Shown: positions 1 through 7,444 of the stretch, piece by piece
Numbering within the stretch: the first letter of the stretch is position 1
Layout of the letters: each line of letters starts with the position of its first letter
DNA from: Pandoraea sp.
GTDB lineage: Bacteria > Pseudomonadota > Gammaproteobacteria > Burkholderiales > Burkholderiaceae
Direction: 5' to 3'
NCBI RefSeq assembly: GCF_004297875.1
Contig: NZ_SCSK01000065.1
Location: 1 to 49,923 of the forward strand
DNA length: 49,923 nt
Notes under the pieces: generated by a model
Databases searched by the model: none
Told to the model about the DNA's origin: nothing
Seen by the model: the letters and a program-made list of their open reading frames with translations, nothing else
Translations under genes and position numbers: made by a program

Positions 1-68
1 CCGTAGCGCTTGCGCATGACGGCCTCAAGATCGGTACGTTGTTCGCTCGTCAGCATCGTTCTTTGCAT
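1..68 (-). CDS. N-terminus of an unidentified protein, possibly a transposase (cut by window edge)
   Basis: An open frame begins with ATG at 68 on the reverse strand and runs off the left edge after 22 codons. It reads MQRTMLTSEQRTDLEAVMRKR. A second Met is at 56. The short N-terminus resembles the start of IS630-type transposases, where an LSxEQRxxLE...RKR pattern is common, but 22 residues cannot settle this. It lies just inside the point where the neighbouring secreted-protein gene loses its C-terminus next to a CTAG, which supports a mobile element. No clear ribosome binding site was seen. Confidence 0.3.
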   Translation of the reverse strand, partial: MQRTMLTSEQRTDLEAVMRKRY

Positions 69-107
69 GCCCAAGCATATGGGCATCAAACATCCAATTT
101 CAATGAT

Positions 108-728
108 TCAATGCACTAGCGCGTAAAGCCGTTCGCTGCGCTGGTCCCACACGACGCCGTGTGCGAAATCCAGTTCGTACCATTTCGACTGCGCCATCGG
201 CTGGTGCACGTCGCGCGCGTCGCCCGGTTTGATCAGAAGGTACAGATAGCCATTCGAATCGGCGATGACCACGTTGCCGTCGGGTAGCACCTCGGCGCTG
301 TGCACGTTCATCGAATCGGCGCCGTCGCCGGTCAACTCGCGATGAAACAGCACCCTGGCCGGCGCGTTCTTCGGCTTGCGCTCGTCATAGGCGATGATGA
401 TGGCCCCGCTGTCCGTGTCCAGCAGCAGGGCCTTTTGTCCGTCGTAAGTCACGGGTTTGATTTCCGACGACGTGCCGAGCACCAGGTCGCCCGAATCCCA
501 TACCATGTCCCTGTCGCTGACCGCATGCGTTGCGCCGCGTACCTGCTGCGGATCCAATGCAACGCGGTAGGCCCGCACTTTGTAGGTTTTGCGGCCGTCC
601 TTGAGTGAGGTTGGCTCCTTGTCGGGAAATGCCACGGTGAAGTCGACCGTTGGTGCGGCCGTAGCGGTCGCGCCGGCCAGGTAACTGGCGACGAGCAGAC
701 AAATGACGAACAGTTTGCGCATATGCAT
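108..728 (-). pseudogene. Secreted beta-propeller-like protein, probably truncated at its C-terminus
   Basis: The 206-residue product has a clear signal peptide (hydrophobic residues 5-24, cleavage near ATAA-AP). It then has a body with repeats such as WDSGDLVLGTSSEI and HSAEVLPDGNVVIADSNG. Such short repeats recur in secreted beta-propeller-type proteins (DUF6528-like), which are normally longer. The frame stops abruptly at RLYALVH just after a CTAG at 116-119, in the middle of what looks like another blade (HGVVWDQRSERLYAL). I infer that the end was lost to an insertion at the left edge and that the last residues come from the inserted DNA. Two Met codons (728 and 722) could start translation, and no strong ribosome binding site precedes either. 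Function is unknown. Confidence 0.55.
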
Positions 729-1088
729 GAGAAGGGAATATCGGGGCAGGTTGGACGGTCAGGTGCGCGGCCATTGGCGTGCCTGGTGCTGAAATCTCGA
801 GACGTTTCGCATGCCGGACCAATCGTGATCGCGGTGTTCGAGCGGCGTTGCACTGAAGTGGCGGCGACGCGAGCCGGCATCGGAAATTTACCTTAGCCAG
901 CCGCGGAGAAACAACAACGCAACGGTGCAGAAATCTCTGTATTTAGGACAGGAAAATGCATTGGCGACTCGCCGCCGGCGCGCCGGCCGGCGTACGGTCG
1001 GTGAGACTCGTACGGGTCTACCCTGATGCCGGGCGGCAGGGAGTGAGTTATTCTTTTACTCCTAAACTATATATTGAGGGGATCCTGA
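729..1088. other. Intergenic region between divergent genes
   Basis: This 360-base gap separates the reverse-strand secreted-protein gene from the forward binding-protein gene and should hold both promoters. I see a GC-rich 12-base palindrome, CCGGCGCGCCGG, at 975-986 and an AT-rich run near 1050-1075 just ahead of the ribosome binding site. No convincing -35/-10 pair could be assigned. A forward open frame starting at 956 runs into the next gene and is probably not coding. Confidence 0.5.
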
Positions 1089-2240
1089 ATGCGTGTTTCT
1101 TCGTTGCATACTCTGGCTGCCGCGCTGCTGCTGACCGTGGCGGGCACTGCCGCTGCGCAGATCAAGATCGGCGCGGTCCTGTCGATGACCGGTCCGGCAG
1201 CTTCGCTGGGCATTCCGGCGCGCAATACGATTGCCTTGCTGCCGCATGAAATCGGCGGACAGCAGGTGCAGTACATCGTGCTCGACGATGCCTCGGACAC
1301 CACCGCCGCGGTGCGAGACACGAAGAAACTGATCAACGACGATCACGTGGATGCCATTATCGGTTCGTCGATTACGCCGAACTCCCTGGCGATGATCGAC
1401 GTGGTGGCCGAAGCCAAGACGCCGATGATTTCGCTGGCCTCCTCGGCGCATATCATCGAACCGATGGACGCCAAGCGGGCCTGGGTCTTCAAGACGCCGC
1501 AGACCGACACGCAGATGGCTTCGGCAATTATTCAGCACGCCAGCGATCGCGGCGTGAAGACGATCGCGTATATCGGGCAGAACGATGCACTTGGGCAGTC
1601 GTTTTACGACGCGATCGCCAAGTTCGCCGCCCTGCATCAAATCAAGATCGTCGCCAACGAACGCTTCAACCGGACCGATCCGAGCGTGTTGGGCCAGGTG
1701 TTGCATATCCTGGAGGTCAAGCCGGGCGCGGTGGTGGTGGGTGCGGCGGGCACCCCGGCTGCCTTGCCGCCGCGCACGCTGGTCGAGCGTGGTTACAAGG
1801 GCCTGATCTATCACAACTATGGCGTGGCCAATAACGATTTCCTGCGCGTGTGCGGCGCGGATTGCAACGGCACCTATCTGGCCGCGAGCCCGGTGGTGGT
1901 CGCCGCGCAGTTGCCCGACAATAACCCGGCCAAGGCGCCGGCCCTGAATTACACTAAAGTGTATGACGCCAAATACGGCCCGGGTTCGGTGTCGGAATTT
2001 GGATCGTACACATGGGACGCAGGTTTGCTGCTGCAACACGCCATTCCGCAGGCATTGAAGAAGGCCAAGCCGGGCACGGCCGAGTTCCGTCAGGCGCTGC
2101 GCGATGCGCTGGAGTCGACCGATGGCCTGCACGTGAGCAACGGTGTGGTCAACATGAGCAAGACCGACCACCAAGGGCTGGATCAGCGCTCCCGTGTGAT
2201 GGTGGAGATCGAACACGGCAAGTGGGTGCTGGTGAAGTAA
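1089..2240 (+). CDS. ABC transporter periplasmic substrate-binding protein, LivK/branched-chain amino acid type
   Basis: The 383-residue protein has a signal peptide (residues 1-23, ending GTAAA-Q). It is followed by a type I periplasmic binding fold beginning with IKIGAVLSMTGPAASLG, the typical opening of the LivK/amide-binding family. Such proteins capture branched-chain amino acids, amides or aromatic acids in the periplasm for an ABC importer. No permease or ATPase genes lie nearby, so this is an orphan binding protein and the ligand cannot be inferred. The start at 1089 is supported by GAGGGG at 1076-1081. A strong terminator follows at 2264-2288, so the gene is probably monocistronic. 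Confidence 0.88.
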   Translation: MRVSSLHTLAAALLLTVAGTAAAQIKIGAVLSMTGPAASLGIPARNTIALLPHEIGGQQVQYIVLDDASDTTAAVRDTKKLINDDHVDAIIGSSITPNSLAMIDVVAEAKTPMISLASSAHIIEPMDAKRAWVFKTPQTDTQMASAIIQHASDRGVKTIAYIGQNDALGQSFYDAIAKFAALHQIKIVANERFNRTDPSVLGQVLHILEVKPGAVVVGAAGTPAALPPRTLVERGYKGLIYHNYGVANNDFLRVCGADCNGTYLAASPVVVAAQLPDNNPAKAPALNYTKVYDAKYGPGSVSEFGSYTWDAGLLLQHAIPQALKKAKPGTAEFRQALRDALESTDGLHVSNGVVNMSKTDHQGLDQRSRVMVEIEHGKWVLVK

Positions 2241-2263
2241 GCGCCCGCTGCGCCGGATCGGAT

Positions 2264-2288
2264 ATCCCCGCTGCGGCGGGGATTTTTT
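2264..2288 (+). terminator. Rho-independent terminator of the binding-protein gene
   Basis: The perfect 8-bp stem ATCCCCGC/GCGGGGAT (2264-2271 with 2276-2283) has a TGCG tetraloop and runs into six Ts. It lies 24 bases after the stop codon. The T-run abuts the ribosome binding site of the next gene. Confidence 0.85.
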
Positions 2289-2300
2289 ATGGAGTCAAGC

Positions 2301-3116
2301 ATGGATTACGCTGATTATCACGCGCTGGAGTTCAAGCGGCATCCCGATGGGATCCTCGAGTTGATCATGAACGGGACCGGCGCCAACCGCAGCGGTCTGG
2401 CGACCGCCGACCAGGCAATGCATCGCGAACTGGCCGACGTCTGGCGTGATATCGATCGCGATACCGAGACCCGTGTGGTGGTGATCCGCGGCGAGGGAAA
2501 GGGGTTCTCGGGCGGCGGGGATCTTGGGTTGGTGGAGGAAATGGCGAACGATTTCGACGTGCGCGCGCGCGTCTGGCGCGAGGCGCGTGATCTGGTCTAC
2601 AACGTGATCAATTGCAGCAAGCCGATCGTCTCGGCCATGCATGGGCCGGCCGTCGGTGCAGGGCTGGTGGCGGGGCTGCTGGCCGATATTTCGATTGTCG
2701 CCAGGAATGCCCGCATCATCGACGGCCACACCAGGCTGGGTGTCGCCGCGGGCGACCATGCGGCGATCGTTTGGCCGTTGCTGTGCGGCATGGCCAAGGC
2801 CAAGTATTACCTGCTGCTGTGCGAGCCGGTCAGCGGCGAGGAGGCTGAACGCATCGGTCTGGTCTCGCTGGCAGTCGACGAGTCCGAACTGTTGCCCAAG
2901 GCGTTCGAAGTTGCCGGCAAACTCGCCCACGGCTCGCAAAGCGCGGTGCGCTGGACCAAATACGCGCTCAACAATTGGCTGCGTGCGGCCGGTCCGGCTT
3001 TCGATACCTCGCTGGCGCTCGAATTCATGGGATTCTCCGGACCGGACGTGAAGGAGGGCATCGCTTCGCTGCGTGAGCGCCGTGCCCCCGGATTCGCCCC
3101 GGATGCGCCGTTTTGA
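2301..3116 (+). CDS. Enoyl-CoA hydratase/isomerase family (crotonase) protein
   Basis: The 271-residue protein is a full-length crotonase. Oxyanion-hole segments are visible at GKGFSGGGDLG and MHGPAVGAGLVAGLLADISI. Such enzymes act on acyl-CoA thioesters in the cytoplasm. By my alignment to the rat mitochondrial enzyme, the two catalytic glutamates of classical hydratases are replaced (by Thr and Tyr), and a GDHAA motif sits near the active site. The reaction may therefore differ from simple 2-enoyl-CoA hydration. The ATG at 2301 is preferred over 2289 because GGAG at 2291-2294 is correctly spaced for it, whereas 2289 lies in the terminator T-run. phaM and a lipase gene follow on the same strand. 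Confidence 0.85.
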   Translation: MDYADYHALEFKRHPDGILELIMNGTGANRSGLATADQAMHRELADVWRDIDRDTETRVVVIRGEGKGFSGGGDLGLVEEMANDFDVRARVWREARDLVYNVINCSKPIVSAMHGPAVGAGLVAGLLADISIVARNARIIDGHTRLGVAAGDHAAIVWPLLCGMAKAKYYLLLCEPVSGEEAERIGLVSLAVDESELLPKAFEVAGKLAHGSQSAVRWTKYALNNWLRAAGPAFDTSLALEFMGFSGPDVKEGIASLRERRAPGFAPDAPF

Positions 3117-3174
3117 ACATCGCGGCGTATGATGTAATGAGTACCATTTGATAACGTCCTTGCGGGAGACAACG

Positions 3175-3798
3175 ATGAGCGACGCATCCGCTGCATTGCC
3201 GAACGGCTTCGAGATTCTCCAGAAAATGTGGGAGGCCTTTACGCCGCCGTCGGCGTTTACCGCGCCCTTGACCCAATTGATGGAAAGCAGCGCGCCGCTG
3301 CTGAGCCCGGAAGAACTGGAAAAGCGCATCGCCGAAATGCGGGCGGTCGAACAGTGGCTGACACTCAACGTCAATATGTTGCGCTCGACGATTCAGGCTT
3401 TCGAGGTTCAGCGCGCCACGTACGCCACGTTGCGCTCGTTCGGTGCGAGCCTTGGGGCGGCCGCGCAGGGTATGCAGGGCAAGGCGCAAGCCGCGCCGAG
3501 CCAGGCCAGCGAACCTGCCGCGCCAGCGCCGGAGTCAGCGGGCGAGGCGGGTGCGGGCGGCGCTGCGGCCGCCGGCCAGTCGCCCTTCGCCGAGGCGGCG
3601 TCGGCCTATGCCGCGCTGGACCCGAATCTCTGGTGGAATGCCGTGCGTGATCAGTTCGAGCAGATCGCCGCCGCAGCGCAATCCGCATCGGCAGCGTCGG
3701 CCCCGTCGGCAGCGAAGCCTGCCGCGAAGGCGGCGGCCAAGGGCGCGGGCAGGAAGACAGCGGATAAATCGCCGCGCAAGCCGGCTGGCGCGGCCTGA
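3175..3798 (+). CDS. phaM: PhaM family polyhydroxyalkanoate granule-associated protein
   Basis: The 207-residue protein has a conserved N-terminal region (about residues 7-95, with LPNGFEILQKMWEAF and a helical stretch to TLRSFG). An Ala/Pro-rich linker follows, then a short conserved piece with ALDPNLWWNAVRDQFEQI, and finally a basic Lys/Ala/Pro tail resembling histone H1. In Ralstonia (Cupriavidus), PhaM binds PHA synthase and DNA, linking storage granules to the nucleoid. The basic tail fits DNA binding. The ATG at 3175 has GGGAG at 3164-3168 at good spacing, and an upstream in-frame TTG at 3148 lacks one. The gene shares its strand with a crotonase and a lipase. Confidence 0.82.
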   Translation: MSDASAALPNGFEILQKMWEAFTPPSAFTAPLTQLMESSAPLLSPEELEKRIAEMRAVEQWLTLNVNMLRSTIQAFEVQRATYATLRSFGASLGAAAQGMQGKAQAAPSQASEPAAPAPESAGEAGAGGAAAAGQSPFAEAASAYAALDPNLWWNAVRDQFEQIAAAAQSASAASAPSAAKPAAKAAAKGAGRKTADKSPRKPAGAA

Positions 3799-3855
3799 TC
3801 CGCGGGAGCGGCCGGGCACTGGCCGATGTCGATCGGCCAATCAGCGGGAGCGAGT

Positions 3856-5070
3856 ATGGCGGGGCCGACAACGGCACTGGTGCTGATGGGCGGCGGCGCG
3901 CGCGCCGCCTACCAGGTTGGCGTGCTCAAAGGCATCGCCGCCATCATGCGCGAACTCGCGCCGGCGCGCCGGGCGTTGCCTTTCTCGGTGATTTGCGGCA
4001 CCTCTGCCGGAGCCATCAATGCCACTGCCGTGGCCTGCCGCGCCGACGACTTTCAGGCGGGTATCGCCGACCTGGTGCAGGTCTGGGAGGGGTTTCATGC
4101 CGACCAGGTGTTTCGCGCGGACTCGCTCGGCATCATGGCGGTCGGCTCGCGCTGGTTGACCGCCTTGTCGCTGGGCTGGGCGCTGCGACGCGCACCCCGA
4201 TCGTTGTTCGATTGCTCGCCGCTGGCCGAACTGCTGCGCCGGGCGATGGACCTGGATCGTCTGGAGCGCATTTTCCGCACTGGCATGTTGCATGCGCTGT
4301 CGATCACCGCGTTGAGTTATTCGTCCGGCCAGCATGTCACTTTTTACCAAGGCGCCCAACCGATTCAACCGTGGGTGCGCACCCAACGCATTGCGCGCCA
4401 GGTGCGGCTGAGCGTCGAGCATCTGCTTGCTTCCAGCGCGATCCCCTTCCTGTTTCCGGCAGTGCCCCTCGAACTGGACGGGCATCTGGAATATTTCGGC
4501 GATGGATCCATGCGCCAGATCGCGCCGCTCAGCCCGCCAATTCATCTTGGCGCCTCGCGGATTCTGGTGATCGGCGCGGCCCATGCGCAATATGGCGTGG
4601 ACAGCAGCGGCGAGCCGGCGCCCGGCTATCCGAGTCTGGCGCAAATTGGCGGCCAGGCGCTTGCCAGCGTGTTTCTCGATGGCCTGAGCGCCGACGTCGA
4701 GCGTCTGAACCATATCAATAATGTGCTGCGTTACGTTGCCGACGCCGACCTGAGCGGCAGCGGCTGGCGACCGGTCGAGGTCCTGGTGATCGCGCCCAGC
4801 CAGCGCATCGAGCCCATCGCGGCGCGCCACATCAAATGCCTGCCGGTTCCGGTGCGCGCGATTTTGCGAGGACTGGGCGCGGCCGATGCGCCGGGCGCGG
4901 CATTCGCCAGTTATTTGCTGTTCGAGTCGGAGTACACCCGGGAATTGATCGCGCTGGGCGAGGCCGATACGTTCGCGCAGCGCGACAAGGTCGAACTTTG
5001 GCTGGGTGGACCGAAGGCCGTTGCGCCGGGCGCTTCGGGCGGCGCGCCGCCGGCGATGGCCGCCGATTGA
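3856..5070 (+). CDS. Patatin-like phospholipase/acyl hydrolase
   Basis: The 404-residue protein has all the patatin signatures. These are the oxyanion loop GGGAR (residues 12-16), the nucleophile elbow GTSAG with Ser50, and a Asp-Gly at about residue 216 in FGDGSMRQIAP, giving a Ser-Asp dyad. No signal peptide or membrane span is seen, so it is probably a cytoplasmic or membrane-associated lipid hydrolase. The substrate cannot be deduced. The ATG at 3856 is chosen for GGGAG at 3846-3850 and because conserved sequence begins right after it; an ATG at 3826 is less well placed. It converges with the NTF2-like gene, leaving a 19-base gap. Confidence 0.87.
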   Translation: MAGPTTALVLMGGGARAAYQVGVLKGIAAIMRELAPARRALPFSVICGTSAGAINATAVACRADDFQAGIADLVQVWEGFHADQVFRADSLGIMAVGSRWLTALSLGWALRRAPRSLFDCSPLAELLRRAMDLDRLERIFRTGMLHALSITALSYSSGQHVTFYQGAQPIQPWVRTQRIARQVRLSVEHLLASSAIPFLFPAVPLELDGHLEYFGDGSMRQIAPLSPPIHLGASRILVIGAAHAQYGVDSSGEPAPGYPSLAQIGGQALASVFLDGLSADVERLNHINNVLRYVADADLSGSGWRPVEVLVIAPSQRIEPIAARHIKCLPVPVRAILRGLGAADAPGAAFASYLLFESEYTRELIALGEADTFAQRDKVELWLGGPKAVAPGASGGAPPAMAAD

Positions 5071-5089
5071 GCGCGACGCCGCGCCGGCT

Positions 5090-5533
5090 TCACTGCGCAG
5101 CGCTGGCGCGGCGGCGAAGAAAACGCATGAGCGTGCCGAGCACCGGCAGTTTCTCGTAGAGCTCCTCGGCCGCATCCCAATAATCGCGATGGTAAGCAAC
5201 GCGGCCGTCGGCGGCCAGGCGCAGATGCGTGGCGCCGCGAATCTGCTGCGCGTCGTGCTGCCGATGTTTCAAGTGGAAATGAAAATTCCACGCCAGAAAA
5301 ACCTGGTGTCCCTGCACGATCGTGGCGGTCACCTCGAAGCGCGGGGCATCCACCTGGGTGAACATGTGTGTGAAGATCCCGGCGATCTGTTGAACGTTGC
5401 GCACCTCGTTGAACGGATCCTTGAAATATGCGGTGCTGACATAAAATTCACCCAGATTGGCGATACTCTGCAGCGTCAGCGTTTCGAAGAAGCGAATCAG
5501 CCGATTCACGGCCGCTGTGTGATCGATTTCCAT
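5090..5533 (-). CDS. Nuclear transport factor 2-like (SnoaL-type) protein
   Basis: The 147-residue protein has the cone-shaped NTF2/SnoaL pattern: an N-terminal helix pair (AAVNRLIRFFETL), then FYVSTAYFKDPFNEVRN, and beta strands with VFLAWNFHFHL and GRVAYHRDYWDAAEELYEKLP. The fold is used by small-molecule enzymes and by binding proteins, so the exact function is unknown. The start is taken at 5533 (MEIDHTAAV), where family-like sequence begins. The frame stays open to 5695, but the extension is basic and Pro-rich and does not look like part of the fold. The ribosome binding site is weak. Confidence 0.7.
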   Translation of the reverse strand: MEIDHTAAVNRLIRFFETLTLQSIANLGEFYVSTAYFKDPFNEVRNVQQIAGIFTHMFTQVDAPRFEVTATIVQGHQVFLAWNFHFHLKHRQHDAQQIRGATHLRLAADGRVAYHRDYWDAAEELYEKLPVLGTLMRFLRRRASAAQ

Positions 5534-5980
5534 GGGCGTTTCTGTGCCGAAAAGACGGCGAGCGGATGCGTCAATGCCAACGCTAAGGCAGCGGTCATGA
5601 CTTGGCAAGCCAGGAGCGGCATGCGAACTGCAGCCGGTGCGCCGCCCAGGCGGGAATGGAATCGGGTTGATTGGGAATTTTATGTTATTATTCAAAGGTT
5701 TGTCTTGGATTTTTGGGTGATCCGGGCAAATATCTTTGACAAGGCATCATTTCCTTGGTGGTTACCAGGTTCCCGGGCGGCGGGCAATCGCCGCGTGCTC
5801 GGGACGGTGTTGGCGGGCAGGTTGGGCAGGTGGATTGACCGACTCACTCTCATTGGGGCGCGGGAGGGCAGCGCCCGGATGTCGCGTGCGGCATCTAAAA
5901 CACTGCTATTTGCGTAAACTTCATTAAGAATTGAGATCGGTGATGTGGAAGGCTTTGGCCTTCTTCTTGGGGGTAATGAA
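5534..5980. other. Intergenic region between divergent genes
   Basis: This 447-base gap separates the divergent NTF2-like and di-iron genes. About 5675-5745 is clearly richer in A and T than the surroundings and is a likely promoter zone. A TTGACA at 5736-5741 has no matching -10 at normal spacing. I found no gene or RNA element that I could support. Confidence 0.4.
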
Positions 5981-6853
5981 ATGGACGGAATGTTGTATCC
6001 CGAGCTATACAGGTCGCTGGAGGCCGTGCGATGGAACATGGAAAAGGATATTCCATGGAGCCAGTTCGACGCATCCTTGCTGTCCGACGAGCAGGCTCGC
6101 ACGATCAAGATGAACGCCATCACGGAATGGGCGGCGCTGCCGGCCACCGAGATGTTTCTGCGGGACAATCACGACGACAGCGATTTCTCGGCGTTCATGA
6201 GCATCTGGTTCTTCGAGGAGCAGAAACATTCGCTGGTACTGATGGAGTATCTGCGTCGCTTCCGGCCGGATCTGATGCCGACCGAGGAGGAACTGCACGC
6301 GGTGCGCTTCCCGTTCGACCCGGCGCCGCCGCTCGAAACCCTGATGCTGCATTTCTGCGGTGAAATCCGCTTGAATCATTGGTATCGCCGCGCTGCCGAG
6401 TGGCACACCGAACCGGTGATCAAATGCATCTATGAAACCATTTCGCGTGATGAAGCCCGTCACGGCGGCGCTTATCTGCGCTACATGAAGAAAGCCATGA
6501 CGCGCTTTGGCGATACGGCGCGCTCGGCGTTCGCCAAGATCGGCGTGCTGATGGCTTCTGCGCGGCGCACGGAAAAACCGCTGCACCCGACCAACCTGCA
6601 CGTCAACAAAGAAATGTTCCCGAACGACACGGTGCAGTCGAAGCTGCCCGACCCGACATGGCTGGAGCATTGGCTCGACGAGCAGATCAAATTCGACGAT
6701 GGCTGGGAGAAAAAGGTCGTCGACCGGATTCTGCACAATCTGTCTTTGCTGTTCGAGCGCAGCTTCTCGACGGCGCAGGATCTGAACCGCTATCGCAAGG
6801 AAATCACGACCCGTCTGGGCAACGCGATCCAGAACGCCGCGCACTCGGCGTGA
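5981..6853 (+). CDS. Ferritin-like/desaturase-type di-iron protein
   Basis: The 290-residue helical protein carries a full set of carboxylate and His ligands for a di-iron centre: Glu49, E80-x2-H83 (EEQKH), Glu128 and E158-x2-H161 (DEARH). The EExxH...DExRH spacing resembles soluble acyl-ACP desaturases and other ferritin-like oxidases more than true ferritins. The substrate is unknown. The start at 5981 (MDGMLYPELYR) is where family-like sequence begins; the open frame extends to a GTG at 5945. Only a G-rich stretch near 5969 could serve as ribosome binding site. A terminator follows at 6877. Confidence 0.72.
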   Translation: MDGMLYPELYRSLEAVRWNMEKDIPWSQFDASLLSDEQARTIKMNAITEWAALPATEMFLRDNHDDSDFSAFMSIWFFEEQKHSLVLMEYLRRFRPDLMPTEEELHAVRFPFDPAPPLETLMLHFCGEIRLNHWYRRAAEWHTEPVIKCIYETISRDEARHGGAYLRYMKKAMTRFGDTARSAFAKIGVLMASARRTEKPLHPTNLHVNKEMFPNDTVQSKLPDPTWLEHWLDEQIKFDDGWEKKVVDRILHNLSLLFERSFSTAQDLNRYRKEITTRLGNAIQNAAHSA

Positions 6854-6876
6854 GCGGCTCGACGCGCGAGGTTGTC

Positions 6877-6901
6877 AAGGGGGCCTGCGGGCCCCTTTTT
6901 T
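6877..6901 (+). terminator. Rho-independent terminator after the di-iron protein gene
   Basis: The stem AAGGGGCC-type/GGCCCCTT (about 6877-6885 with 6890-6898) has a TGCG loop and ends in a run of Ts to 6901. It separates the di-iron gene from rfaE2. Confidence 0.8.
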
Positions 6902-6964
6902 ATTGACGGATCGAGCGTTGGGCATGGGACAATAGCGCCGATTCCTCTTTCACGTACATTTTCG

Positions 6965-7444
6965 ATGAGCGCTGATTTCGAGAGCAAAATCACCACGCGC
7001 GAGGCGCTGTGCGCGCGCCGCTCGGCATTGCCGGGTCCGCTGGTGTTCACCAATGGCGTGTTCGATATTCTGCATCGCGGGCATGTGACTTATTTGGCCC
7101 AGGCGCGGGCGCTGGGCGCCTGTCTCGTGGTTGGGGTCAACAGCGACGCGTCGGTACGAACTCTCGGCAAAGGGGATGACCGCCCGGTGAATTCGCTCGA
7201 CGACCGCATGGCACTGCTGGCCGCGCTGGCCAGCGTCGATTGGGTCGTGCCGTTCGAAGAGCGCACGCCCTACGAATTGATCGAGGCGCTGCACCCGGAC
7301 ATTCTCGTCAAGGGCGGCGATTACGATATGGAGCGGCTGGCCGAAACCACGCTGGTGCGCGGCTGGGGCGGGCGGGCCCTGGCGATTCCGTTCGATTACG
7401 ACCGCTCCACGACGGCGCTGCTGCGCAAAGTGAGGCAATCATGA
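6965..7444 (+). CDS. rfaE2: D-glycero-beta-D-manno-heptose 1-phosphate adenylyltransferase
   Basis: The 159-residue protein is a stand-alone version of the C-terminal half of E. coli HldE. It has the nucleotidyltransferase opening LVFTNGVFDILHRGHVTYL (HxGH motif HRGH), the segment GVNSDASVRTLGKGDDRPVN, and a YELIEALHPDILVKGGDY segment. It makes ADP-heptose for the LPS inner core in the cytoplasm. The start at 6965 (MSADFESK) fits the family; the frame is open upstream but that part is the preceding terminator. Its stop overlaps the start of the asparaginase gene (ATGA at 7441-7444), suggesting coupled translation. Confidence 0.9.
   Translation: MSADFESKITTREALCARRSALPGPLVFTNGVFDILHRGHVTYLAQARALGACLVVGVNSDASVRTLGKGDDRPVNSLDDRMALLAALASVDWVVPFEERTPYELIEALHPDILVKGGDYDMERLAETTLVRGWGGRALAIPFDYDRSTTALLRKVRQS

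Noticed and set aside
956..1249. Forward open frame with an AGGA ahead of its ATG
   Set aside because: Two-thirds of it runs inside the binding-protein gene in another frame, composition is unremarkable, and no family resemblance was seen.
3148..3174. Alternative TTG start for phaM
   Set aside because: No ribosome binding site there, while the ATG at 3175 has a well-spaced GGGAG.
5534..5695. N-terminal extension of the NTF2-like protein
   Set aside because: The frame is open, but the sequence is basic, Pro-rich and unlike the fold. The ATG at 5533 starts at the first conserved helix.
5736..5764. TTGACA considered as a promoter for the di-iron gene
   Set aside because: No -10-like hexamer at 16-18 bases, and it lies over 240 bases before the start codon.
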